Assembly: GCF_000010345.1 (NCBI RefSeq)
Contig: NC_009663.1
Coordinates: forward strand, 930,001-994,000
Length of the DNA stretch: 64,000 bases
Origin: Sulfurovum sp. NBC37-1
GTDB taxonomy: Bacteria; Campylobacterota; Campylobacteria; Campylobacterales; Sulfurovaceae
Direction: 5' to 3'
The notes under the pieces were generated by a model. It saw nothing but the letters and a program-made list of their open reading frames with translations, did not search any database and was not told the DNA's origin. Position 1 is the stretch's first letter. Every line of letters begins with the position of its first letter. The translations under genes and the position numbers were made by a program. Positions 35,227 to 42,899 of the stretch are shown piece after piece.

Positions 35227-35805
35227 ATGAACAAACAACCCACACGCGAAAAACTTCTCGACATCACTTTCGATGAAGTTTATATCCACGGTTATTCCGC
35301 TACATCGGTCGATACCATCCTCAAAAAAGCGGGCATTCCCAAAGGGTCGATGTATCACTATTTCAAGGGTAAAAAAGCATTGGTACTCACGATGGTAGAG
35401 GAGCGGCTCTTTCCCAAAATGGACCTCTTCTTCAATTTTGAGAAAGAAGAGGAGGTGAGTGTAACAGATGCCCTGAGAAAGACCTTTGCTGCAATGAGCA
35501 GGAACAGACCGCTTGTTACTTACGGATGTCCGTTGTACCGACTGATGGTTGAACTTTCACCGGTTGACAGTGAGTTTGATGCAATGTTGAGCGCCAAAGT
35601 GACACAGATGCAAAAGAAGGCTGCGGCACTGTTACTCAGCGGTATAGAAAGCGGTGAGTTTAGCGATACCCTTGACCCTGAAGCTTTCGCTGCTTATTTG
35701 CTTAACAGCACCTGGGGCGTACTCTCACTCAGTCCGACACTCTCAAGCCCCAGAAAGTTCATTCAACACAGCAAATTCATCCTTGAAACACTGAAACAGT
35801 ACTAA
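35227..35805 (+). CDS. TetR-family regulator
   Basis: 192 residues. HTH TREKLLDITFDEVYIHGYSATSVDTILKKAGIPKGSMYHYFKGKKALVL is of the AcuR/QacR-like environmental group; the TYGCPLYRLMVELSPVDSEF block in the ligand domain resembles regulators of aldehyde, electrophile and acrylate responses (inferred). Palindromes just downstream (35808-35870) precede the CMD-like gene and are its likely targets. AACAGAGGATAGT precedes the ATG. Confidence 0.9.
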   Translation: MNKQPTREKLLDITFDEVYIHGYSATSVDTILKKAGIPKGSMYHYFKGKKALVLTMVEERLFPKMDLFFNFEKEEEVSVTDALRKTFAAMSRNRPLVTYGCPLYRLMVELSPVDSEFDAMLSAKVTQMQKKAAALLLSGIESGEFSDTLDPEAFAAYLLNSTWGVLSLSPTLSSPRKFIQHSKFILETLKQY

Positions 35806-35807
35806 AA

Positions 35808-35870
35808 TAGACCAATCAGTCTAATTTAAGCACATTTTCTCTACACTATAATTAGACCATTTAGTCTAAT
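35808..35870. promoter_or_regulatory. Twin operators between TetR gene and CMD-like gene
   Basis: TAGAC/GTCTA arms at 35808-35823 and ATTAGAC/GTCTAAT arms at 35851-35870. The second is a perfect 7-bp-arm palindrome that overlaps the -10-like TATAAT (35847-35852) for the 35889 gene, so binding would block the promoter. Only 3 nt separate the TetR stop from the first site. Confidence 0.75.
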
Positions 35871-35888
35871 ATTGAAAAAAGGATCGTT

Positions 35889-36410
35889 ATGTTCATGGTA
35901 AAACCCAATCTCGCACAAAAAGAGCGCCTTGATAATCTCTATAAGAAAGTCAAGGCAGTTTATGGAAATATCCCGCCGCAGATGGAATTTCTCGGCAATA
36001 TAGATGCAACGTATCTGGAAGATTTTTTTAAAGCAGTGCTTCGCATCGTAAAACATCCCAACATAGAATTTGACCTGTTTGGTTTCATTCGTCTGCATAT
36101 CGCATTTAGTGAGGGGTACGATTATTGTAAAATGTATAACACTAAACTGCTCCTCTCCCGTGGCTATGCACAGGCTGTGCTCGATGGTGTTGTAACAGAT
36201 ATGGCGAACATACCTCTGGATGAGAGACATAAGGCCCTGGGTAAGTATGCCATCAGGGCGATCTATGAGAGCAGGGCGTGTATGCAAAATGACCTTGATG
36301 CCCTCTACGCTATGGGTTGGAGTCAAAAAGATGTTTTTGATGCCATTGAACATGCCGGAACGATATTTAGAAATGGTCGTATATTGACAGCATATGCGGT
36401 AAAGGAGTAG
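35889..36410 (+). CDS. Carboxymuconolactone-decarboxylase-like (AhpD-fold) protein
   Basis: 173 residues, all-helical. EFDLFGFIRLHIAFSEGYDYCKMYNTKLLL resembles the core helix of AhpD-like proteins, but the CxxC redox pair is reduced to one Cys (YCKMYN), so peroxidase activity is doubtful. AAAAAAGGATCGTT precedes the ATG. It is the first gene behind the operator pair and overlaps the thioesterase gene. Confidence 0.65.
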   Translation: MFMVKPNLAQKERLDNLYKKVKAVYGNIPPQMEFLGNIDATYLEDFFKAVLRIVKHPNIEFDLFGFIRLHIAFSEGYDYCKMYNTKLLLSRGYAQAVLDGVVTDMANIPLDERHKALGKYAIRAIYESRACMQNDLDALYAMGWSQKDVFDAIEHAGTIFRNGRILTAYAVKE

Positions 36411-36820
36411 TGTTGAATATCACGGAAATACCTTTTGTCAAGCATCTTAAGGTGGAAGAGAAGGGCGGTCGGCTTTGCATGGAGAACGCTTCAGCGCTGC
36501 ATAATCACATCGGTACGATCCACGCAGGTGCGCTTTATACGTTGGCAGAGAGCCAGAGCGGCCTTGGTTTGCAGGATCTTTTTCCGGAACTCTCCGGTAT
36601 AGTCATTCCTCTGCTTCGCAGTGCTTCTGTCAGATATGTCAAACCTGTCAACACTGAAGTATGTGCATCCTCATATGCGGATGATGCGGACAAAGAACGT
36701 TTAGAGAGGCAGTTCAAGGCAAAGGGGAGGGGCAGCATTACCGTTAGTGTTGTATTGACAGATGCAGAAGATACGGAGTGTTTCAGGGGTACTTTTGACT
36801 GGTTTGTCACCAAGCGCTGA
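36410..36820 (+). CDS. Hotdog-fold (DUF4442/PaaI-like) thioesterase
   Basis: 136 residues. SALHNHIGTIHAGALYTLAESQSGLGL has the HN-x(n)-HAGAL(Y) active-site arrangement of DUF4442/PaaI thioesterases, with VKPVNTEVCASSYADD as the following strand. The start is GTG at 36410 or TTG at 36413; AAAGGAG at 36401-36407 favours TTG by spacing. Co-transcribed with the CMD-like gene. Confidence 0.82.
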   Translation: MLNITEIPFVKHLKVEEKGGRLCMENASALHNHIGTIHAGALYTLAESQSGLGLQDLFPELSGIVIPLLRSASVRYVKPVNTEVCASSYADDADKERLERQFKAKGRGSITVSVVLTDAEDTECFRGTFDWFVTKR

Positions 36821-36868
36821 TTAAGGAAAATTGCTTTACACTTTCACCAACACTACAAAGGAGCAGAA

Positions 36869-36931
36869 ATGAAATTATCAAAAATGTCACACTACACTAC
36901 TATAAGACTGCTCCAAAGAAGATGGCGCTAA
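36869..36931 (+). CDS. Possible 20-residue peptide (leader-like small ORF 2)
   Basis: Frame MKLSKMSHYT then TIRLLQRRWR, with AAAGGAGCAGAA as ribosome site. Upstream ACACTTTCACCAACA matches the 22645 small ORF's upstream stretch except for one base. The peptide is basic at its end. It may be a leader controlling the tautomerase operon or the like; chance is possible. Confidence 0.4.
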   Translation: MKLSKMSHYTTIRLLQRRWR

Positions 36932-37010
36932 GCCATTATCATTCCCTTCAGCTGATATCTTACCTATCAACGATACACAGATTTAATGCAGGTATGTCCA
37001 CATACCTTTC

Positions 37011-37176
37011 AACCCGGATTTTGCAATAGAGATCAGTAATCTCTCACAGATCATTGCCTCATGGACATTCACAAAGAATCATCGCTTAACCTACGGGTTA
37101 ACTTCAAATTCTTTGTAAACACCCATAAGACAAGCATCAGCAAAATATTTTGTGATTCTATTGCAAAATCCGGGTT
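37011..37176. mobile_element. 166-bp palindromic MITE-like element
   Basis: Terminal repeats are perfect over 20 bp: AACCCGGATTTTGCAATAGA (37011-37030) and its reverse complement (37157-37176). The interior adds nested inverted repeats: TTAACC/GGTTAA and CAAAGAAT/ATTCTTTG flank a central TACG, so the whole element could fold as one long hairpin. No gene, no transposase. Unrelated in sequence to the element at 12121. It lies just upstream of the tautomerase ribosome site (GAGG at 37226). Confidence 0.78.
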
Positions 37177-37237
37177 CAAAGCAGGAAGCAAGACCTTTCT
37201 GTTTATATATTTAATAATATTAATTGAGGTTTTAACA

Positions 37238-37627
37238 ATGTCACAGGTTAAAATATACGGGTTGGATTCTCATCTGAACCCTCAGAAAGTGCGGTTGTCC
37301 GAGGTGATACACCGCTGTGTGGTGGAAGCGTTGCAGTTTCCCAAAAATAAGCGGTTTCACCGTTTCTTCCCGATGAAAGCGGAAGATATGCTCTTCTCCG
37401 AGGACAGAAGCAGTGCCTATACCATCATAGAGATCACGATGATGGAGGGGCGAAGTAAAGAGGCGAAGAAGAAACTCATCGCGCTATTGTTCAAGCATAT
37501 TGAAGAGGAACTGGGTATTGCCGGAAATGATCTGGAGATCTTTATACAGGAAGCCCCGGCGTATCATTTCGGCTTCCGTGGGATGGGCGGTGATGAGATC
37601 GTACTAGATTACAAGGTGGAGGTGTAG
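37238..37627 (+). CDS. Tautomerase-superfamily protein
   Basis: 129 residues from the ATG at 37238 (GAGGTTTTAACA upstream). Residues about 45-129 match the 4-oxalocrotonate tautomerase-like fold (KAEDMLFSEDRSSAYTIIEITMMEGRSKEAKKKLIALLFKHIEEELGIAGNDLEIFIQEAP), here in a longer single chain. The usual Pro1 nucleophile is not N-terminal here (Ser2 follows Met), so classic tautomerase chemistry is doubtful. Confidence 0.75.
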   Translation: MSQVKIYGLDSHLNPQKVRLSEVIHRCVVEALQFPKNKRFHRFFPMKAEDMLFSEDRSSAYTIIEITMMEGRSKEAKKKLIALLFKHIEEELGIAGNDLEIFIQEAPAYHFGFRGMGGDEIVLDYKVEV

Positions 37628-37628
37628 G

Positions 37629-38012
37629 ATGATTGCATCACTGCCTTACAAGAAGATATTGAAGAACGCGGCCGCTGCTTTTTTCATTTACGGGACGTGG
37701 GCGTATGGTGCCAATGATACGGGTGCTGTAACGTCTGCGTTTACCCAGGGGAGTATGAGCTTTGCCATTACCGTCATTCTGGCGATGTACCTGGAGATCA
37801 TTCACCGTATTGCAGGAAATTTCATACAACTGACCGGGTATGTGCTGGCCTGGTTCGCGTTCATCGTAGGCACACAGGCGGCCGTGCATTATACGGTGGG
37901 CACAGAACACATCTTTTTGACCCTGCTGCCGGGTATGATCATTGGAAGTATTTATGTGGTAGGATATCTGTACCATTTGAAGGAGGGAGTAAAAGATGAA
38001 ACCGGTTTTTGA
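37629..38012 (+). CDS. Small integral membrane protein, unknown
   Basis: 127 residues with three to four hydrophobic segments (NAAAAFFIYGTWAYGA; SFAITVILAMYLEII; LTGYVLAWFAFIVG; LLPGMIIGSIYVVGYLYHL). No family recognised. It starts 1 nt after the tautomerase stop and overlaps the flavin-fold gene. Confidence 0.7.
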   Translation: MIASLPYKKILKNAAAAFFIYGTWAYGANDTGAVTSAFTQGSMSFAITVILAMYLEIIHRIAGNFIQLTGYVLAWFAFIVGTQAAVHYTVGTEHIFLTLLPGMIIGSIYVVGYLYHLKEGVKDETGF

Positions 38013-38601
38013 GATCACGGAGCGCAGCATTATCGATGCGCTGCTTGACAGGGCGGAGTATGGCGTGCTTGGACTTAGCGGTGATGGGAAGCCCTATACC
38101 GTCCCTGTCAATTTTGTGCGGATAGATGAAGCGCTCTTCTTTCATGGTTCGCGCAAAGGCAGAAAGATAGAAATGCTTACAAGTAATGCCGAGGTCTCAT
38201 TCAGCGTCGTCGAGAGCGCTTCGCTTATTCCCTCTTTTTTCAGTTCTACCGGAGGCCTTGCATGCCCGGCGACACAGTTTTTCAAGTCGGTGCACATTGA
38301 AGGTCAGGTTGAGATCATAGGAAACAGAGATGAGAAACGCAATATCTTTGTAAAGCTTATGGAAAAATTTCAGCCTGAAGGTGGATACAAACCTTTTGAA
38401 GATACAGAGTATGATAAAGTTCTGGATGCTACAGTTGTATTGAAGATTGTACCCCGACGCACGCGGGCAAAGTTTAAACTGGGGCAGCACCTACCGAAGG
38501 AGCGTTTCGAAATGATCATTTCTCATCTTGAAGAACGCGGTACGGAGATTGACAGTGAAACGGTCATGTTGATGAAACAGTTTAGAGAAAAGGAAAAGTG
38601 A
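37996..38601 (+). CDS. PPOX-class flavin-fold protein, copy 2
   Basis: 201 residues, clearly paralogous to the 19959 protein: shared VPVNFVRI, SFSVVE, GLACPATQFFKSV, GGYKPF and RFEMI-SHLEERGTEID blocks. Copy 1 sits opposite a MocR gene in the AT-rich belt, while this copy has the composition of core genes, so one is probably transferred or long diverged. GGAGGGAGTAAAAG precedes the ATG. Confidence 0.86.
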   Translation: MKPVFEITERSIIDALLDRAEYGVLGLSGDGKPYTVPVNFVRIDEALFFHGSRKGRKIEMLTSNAEVSFSVVESASLIPSFFSSTGGLACPATQFFKSVHIEGQVEIIGNRDEKRNIFVKLMEKFQPEGGYKPFEDTEYDKVLDATVVLKIVPRRTRAKFKLGQHLPKERFEMIISHLEERGTEIDSETVMLMKQFREKEK

Positions 38602-39282
38602 ATGAAGTTGGAAAACATCGTCCCCTGGGGACGCAGCAAAAAAGAATATATGGAGATGTTCAACCTTTCACAAAATGATGTTATGAACATGAAGATACTC
38701 GGATGCGGTGACGGCCCTTCGAGTTTCAATACCGAAGTGGACTATGACGACGGTACGGTTGTCTCCATTGATCCGCTCTATGCCTACAGCAAAAAAGAGA
38801 TCATGCAGCGCATAGATGAGGTGGCCGAAGATGTGATGGCGCAGGTGAAAGCAAATGCGGACAATTTCGTCTGGAAGAACATCCCCGATGTGGAATCACT
38901 GGAGCACATTCGCATCGAAGCGATGATGGAATTCCTGATGGATTATGAGGATGGGAAAGAGGAGGGCAGATACATCGAAGCGGAACTCCCCAACCTGCCT
39001 TTTGAAGACGGCAGCTTTGACCTGGCGCTCAGTTCACATTTTCTTTTTCTCTATAGCGATCACCTCGATGAGGCCTTTCATAAAGCAGCGATCGATGAGA
39101 TGCTAAGAGTGGCCGATGAAGTACGCATTTTCCCATTATTGACACTGACCAACGAGCGTTCGCCCTATGTGGACAGAATGATCAGGTTGCTGGAGCAGGA
39201 AGGCTTCAAGGCAGAAGTGGTCAAAACCGACTACGAGTTTCAAAAAGGTGCCAATGAGATGCTGAAGATCACGAAGCCGTAA
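38602..39282 (+). CDS. SAM-dependent methyltransferase-like protein
   Basis: 226 residues. The motif I region is MKILGCGDGPSSFNTEV (a G-x-G-D-G form instead of E/DxGxGxG), with PFEDGSFDLALSSHFLFLYSD as motif IV. Otherwise a class I Rossmann methyltransferase by layout. The substrate is unknown. It starts directly after the flavin-fold gene stop. Confidence 0.8.
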   Translation: MKLENIVPWGRSKKEYMEMFNLSQNDVMNMKILGCGDGPSSFNTEVDYDDGTVVSIDPLYAYSKKEIMQRIDEVAEDVMAQVKANADNFVWKNIPDVESLEHIRIEAMMEFLMDYEDGKEEGRYIEAELPNLPFEDGSFDLALSSHFLFLYSDHLDEAFHKAAIDEMLRVADEVRIFPLLTLTNERSPYVDRMIRLLEQEGFKAEVVKTDYEFQKGANEMLKITKP

Positions 39283-39293
39283 AGAGGCGATAG

Positions 39294-39824
39294 ATGTCTG
39301 TAGAACCTATGATCAATATACAGTATGTCAAAACGCCAGTTGGCGAACTGATAGTGGGAGAGTATGCTGGCAAACTCTGTCTTGCTGATTGGCGATACCG
39401 GAAACAAAGAGAACAGGTGGATACTCGGCTCAAACGAGCGCTGAACACAGTTTACGTCGAAGAGTCGGGTGATGTCATTGAAATAGCGGTTAAACAGCTT
39501 GGTGAGTATTTTGAGGGAGAGCGAAAAGTCTTTGATATTCCTCTACTGACGGTGGGTACCGATTTTCAAAGATCTGTCTGGGAAGCTTTACTGCGAATAC
39601 CTTACGGAAGTACTGTCTCCTATCTTAACCTTGCCAAAAGTATCGGCAATGAAAAAGCGGTGCGTGCCGTAGCGTCAGCTGTTGGCGCCAATGCCATCTC
39701 CATTTTGATACCCTGTCACCGCATTATCGGTTCTGACGGTACCCTGACCGGGTATGCCGGTGGCTTGGAGGTTAAGAAGAAGTTGTTAGAATTAGAACAG
39801 AGGAGTCCGATATGTATGCAGTAG
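39294..39824 (+). CDS. ogt: Methylated-DNA--protein-cysteine methyltransferase
   Basis: 176 residues. The C-terminal DNA-binding/active-site domain is complete: IPYGSTVSYLNLAKSIGNEKAVRAVASAVGAN, then LIPCHRIIGSDG with acceptor Cys141. It removes O6-alkyl groups from guanine by suicide transfer. An N-terminal short AGT-like domain is present, as in Ogt. AAAGAGGCGATAG precedes the ATG. It overlaps the EcsC gene. Confidence 0.95.
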   Translation: MSVEPMINIQYVKTPVGELIVGEYAGKLCLADWRYRKQREQVDTRLKRALNTVYVEESGDVIEIAVKQLGEYFEGERKVFDIPLLTVGTDFQRSVWEALLRIPYGSTVSYLNLAKSIGNEKAVRAVASAVGANAISILIPCHRIIGSDGTLTGYAGGLEVKKKLLELEQRSPICMQ

Positions 39825-40642
39825 AACCTTTTTCAGACAACGAACTCAGCAAGCAGGATCTGCAGGACCTTCAAAAAGCAAAGATGATCCTGGAAAACCC
39901 CGGTTTTGCCATGAAGGTGGCGGGATATCTGGGCAAGCCGATAGAGTTTGCCATAGATAAGATAGACTCCGAAACGCTCAACAGGGCGACATCCAAGGCC
40001 CTGGGAAAAGCTCTGGACGTAGCCATAGGGAGTTTAAACGAGGGGCAGCAGGGTACGTTACCCGAGAATTTAAAACACAAACTGATGGTTGGTGGAAGTG
40101 GTGCGGTGGGTGGTTTCTTCGGCCTGTCGGCACTGGCCATAGAACTGCCAGTCTCCACTACCATCATGCTGCGCAGTATTGCCGATGTGGCACAGTCGCA
40201 GCAGCACAATCTGAACGATATGGAAACCAGACTGGCCTGCCTTGAGGTTTTTTCTCTGGGAAGTACCAGAAACAGTGATGACGATGCCAGTGAAAGTGCC
40301 TATTTCGCAGCACGTGCCACACTGGCATTTGAAATGAGGGCGGCGCTGCAGAGCGTTTCACATATGAGCAGCAAAGCTATACAGGATGCCCTTGCCAAAG
40401 GACAGATGCCCATACTCATCAAATTCATCAATACCATCGCTTCGCGCTTTGGCATTGTGGTTTCCGAAAAACTGGCGGCACAAACCATTCCGCTTGTGGG
40501 TGCGGCAGGCGGTGCGGCGATCAACCTGATGTTTATCGACCACTTTCAGGATATGGCAGAGGGGCATTTCATCATCAAACGGCTGGAGAAGAAGTACGGC
40601 AGTGAGAAGATAGAAATGCTCTATAACAACCTTATCCTGTGA
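39812..40642 (+). CDS. EcsC-family protein
   Basis: 276 residues. GSGAVGGFFGLSALAIELPVSTTIMLRSIADVAQSQ and the long amphipathic/hydrophobic C-terminal region (FGIVVSEKLAAQTIPLVGAAGGAAINLMFIDHFQDMAEGHFIIKRLE) are the EcsC signature. The family was named for a protein of the ecs ABC locus; the biochemical role is not established. Probably membrane-associated. Confidence 0.85.
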   Translation: MYAVEPFSDNELSKQDLQDLQKAKMILENPGFAMKVAGYLGKPIEFAIDKIDSETLNRATSKALGKALDVAIGSLNEGQQGTLPENLKHKLMVGGSGAVGGFFGLSALAIELPVSTTIMLRSIADVAQSQQHNLNDMETRLACLEVFSLGSTRNSDDDASESAYFAARATLAFEMRAALQSVSHMSSKAIQDALAKGQMPILIKFINTIASRFGIVVSEKLAAQTIPLVGAAGGAAINLMFIDHFQDMAEGHFIIKRLEKKYGSEKIEMLYNNLIL

Positions 40643-40658
40643 AACGGAGCTTTGAGAG

Positions 40659-40991
40659 ATGTTGAAAAAAGTGAAAGATGCCGCACTGTCAAAAGGTGCC
40701 AAGGTCGCTATAAACGCTTACATAAAGGAGTACGGGAAGATGCTGAAACTCAATTTGGATTCCGAAAAGAAAAGTATAACTATGGAAGTACTTCTTGAAG
40801 GGGAGAAGGAACCACTTGCCGTTCATGTCGAGCGTTATGAGTTGACAAAGGAGAACGGCAAACATTTTCTGAAGATCTACGGCATCCATACTTCCAGAGC
40901 CTGGATCAATACAGTTGCTGCCTCTTACCTCGAAGGCAAATCTTTTGAAATCCCCGAAGAGTATGCGAAGATGCTGAAGGTGATCGTCTGA
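40659..40991 (+). CDS. Hypothetical protein beside EcsC
   Basis: 110 residues, soluble, with a repeated beta-type stretch (MLKLNLDSEKKSITMEVLLEGEKEPLAVHVERYEL). No family recognised. It starts 16 nt after the EcsC-family gene and is probably its partner by operon placement. Confidence 0.65.
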   Translation: MLKKVKDAALSKGAKVAINAYIKEYGKMLKLNLDSEKKSITMEVLLEGEKEPLAVHVERYELTKENGKHFLKIYGIHTSRAWINTVAASYLEGKSFEIPEEYAKMLKVIV

Positions 40992-41041
40992 TCGGTTCTT
41001 ATGTTATAATATAACAGATTCAATTCAAATAAGGAGTTCTT

Positions 41042-41795
41042 ATGAGTAAAATCAAAGGCTTACTGTTTGACATCGGAGGTGTTCTCTACACCGGAGAATA
41101 TGCCATCGAAGGTGCAGCTGAAACTATCGCTTCATTGCAATGGGACTACCCGATGCGTTTTCTGACCAACACTACACGCAGAACTCCTGAAACGATTTAC
41201 AACAAACTGCAAAAGATGGGCTTTGACATCGACCCCCAAATGCTTTTTACTGCTCTCAATGCTACCAAAGATTATGTTACTGAGCAGAACGGTACCGTCT
41301 ATACCGTACTGACCGATGAAGCGGAAGCATACTTTGAAGCGCTACGGTCAGACACCCCTGACTTTGTGGTAGTGGGGGGATGCCTATTTGAATTTCACGT
41401 TTGAGAGACTCAACGGTGCCTTCAGGGCTTTACAGGAAGGTGCCGAATTGATTGCTGCAGCTAAAAACCGTTACTTCAAGGACAGTGACGGCAAACTCTC
41501 CATGGATGCGGGAGGGTTCATCGCTGCGCTGGAGTTCGCTGCGGGTACGGAGGCAATACTCATAGGAAAGCCAAGCAGTGACTTTTCCCATCTGGCGGCC
41601 GCTTCGATGGGACTCAGACCCGACGAAGTACTGATGATAGGCGACGACATAGAGTCAGACGTCAAAGGTGCCCAGGATGCCGGAATGAAAGCCGCATTGG
41701 TCAAAACGGGAAAATTTCAGCCGGACGATCTGGAAAAAGGTATCAAAGCAGACTTTATTTTAGTAGATGTGAAGGAACTTCCTTCGGTGCTGTAG
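41042..41795 (+). pseudogene. HAD-like phosphatase (LHPP/HDHD2 type), frameshifted
   Basis: Two frames make one protein: 41042-41404 gives motif I GLLFDIGGVLYTGE and LTNTTRR; 41388-41795 gives GKPSSDFSHLAAASMGLRPDEVLMIGDDIESDVKGAQDAGMKAALVKTGKF (motif IV). The frame is lost at a six-G run (41374-41379): five Gs would give FVVVGDAYLNFTF and rejoin the frames. TIGR01458-type phosphohydrolase if restored. Could be a real frameshift, slippage-switched expression or a sequencing error. Promoter TATAAT and AAGGAG precede the ATG. Confidence 0.8.
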
Positions 41796-42732
41796 TAGTG
41801 TTAGAAGTTAAGATCTGGGGGGGGGTGGATTCACTTGGCAGTACACCGTAAATCCGTTTGAATTCCTGAGCAAAAAGGCCAAAATTACCAAAGCCGTATT
41901 TCATGGCGATTTCACTGATGGTCTTGGAACCGTCGTTTTTTACTATATCACGGTGTGCCAGGTTCAGTTTCAGCAGTTTGGTGAACTTTTTCGGGGTGTA
42001 TCCGAAGATTTTTTTGAAGCCCGTCTGCAAGGTTCTTTCGCTCATTCCAAATTTTTTAGCCAGATCTTCAATGGGTATGTTGTCTTCTGACAGTTTAATA
42101 ATGTAGTCACGTACATCGAAGATCAAGGCTTCTTTTTTCGACAGTTTTTTTGTGATCTTTTCCTGGGTATCAAGAGACAAAAATTTCAGGACTTCTATGA
42201 GTTTTGTGCGTATCTCACTGCTTTTGAACTCCGTGTTTTCTTCCAAAGAGAGTATCAAATCTTTCAGTACATCGTCCCTGTCAGCATATACCCTGCCAAG
42301 CATTTGGTGCAGATATGGGAAATGCATATCAACGAAATCTTTGCTCAGCGATATTACGCCTTTGCGTATGGGGTGGGAAAAGGCTATTTCAAATGCATCA
42401 CTGTCATCGAGTACCAGAATCTCGCCGGCATTGAGGATCTTCCCGTTCGCGGTCAAAGAACCCTCTTTGTCGATGATGAGTGTCAGTGTTATCGCTCCCG
42501 TGGGTGCATACCCGTTGTACATCATCCCGTCATGGTAGACAGCACTGGCTATCTGGAAGTCTTCATTCTGGCAGATGTTGTACGTACCTTTAAAGGGCTT
42601 CACACCAAAACGGTATCGGCAATAAAAGGACCAGTTCTTTCCGAACTCTTCCATTTCTCTAAAATTAGTAAAAGTGAACTTAAAGAAATCATTGTCATCG
42701 ACACTGAGTGATGGGTGTTTTTTGGTTGTCAT
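41755..42732 (-). CDS. AraC-family transcriptional regulator with poly-C 3' end
   Basis: 325 residues. N-terminal ligand domain; C-terminal double HTH: NIPIEDLAKKFGMSERTLQTGFKKIFGYTPKKF and KTISEIAMKYGFGNFGLFAQEFKRIYGVLPSES. The normal end of the domain is at about codon 300. A nine-base C run (plus-strand G run, 41817-41825) carries the frame on for a short tail overlapping the convergent HAD gene. With eight or ten Cs the protein would stop within six codons. Confidence 0.88.
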   Translation of the reverse strand: MTTKKHPSLSVDDNDFFKFTFTNFREMEEFGKNWSFYCRYRFGVKPFKGTYNICQNEDFQIASAVYHDGMMYNGYAPTGAITLTLIIDKEGSLTANGKILNAGEILVLDDSDAFEIAFSHPIRKGVISLSKDFVDMHFPYLHQMLGRVYADRDDVLKDLILSLEENTEFKSSEIRTKLIEVLKFLSLDTQEKITKKLSKKEALIFDVRDYIIKLSEDNIPIEDLAKKFGMSERTLQTGFKKIFGYTPKKFTKLLKLNLAHRDIVKNDGSKTISEIAMKYGFGNFGLFAQEFKRIYGVLPSESTPPQILTSNTTTAPKEVPSHLLK

Positions 42733-42899
42733 ACATGAATTCTAACATAGACAGATTAAACTTCATAATAATAAAGATAAACATTTTTCTTTTTTTCGCT
42801 TTTTGAATAGACAAAAAATATAAAATGAAAGATAATTATAATACGTTTTCTGCTTAGCTTGCAAAGTAAGTAGAACTCAAATATTTAATATGAGGAGAA

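Larger units (their letters stand above)
36821..37237 (+). other. Gap with small ORF and inverted-repeat element
   Basis: A 417-nt gap between the thioesterase and tautomerase genes. It holds the possible 20-codon ORF at 36869 and the MITE-like inverted element at 37011-37176. The open frame that runs through the element into the tautomerase gene is not counted as coding. Confidence 0.65.

Noticed and set aside
35889-36410. AhpD peroxidase call for the CMD-like protein
   Set aside because: The redox CxxC pair is missing (one Cys only), so only the fold is claimed.
37061-37237. N-terminal extension of the tautomerase through the palindromic element
   Set aside because: The open frame comes from the inverted element; a ribosome site and the family start at 37238 fit better.
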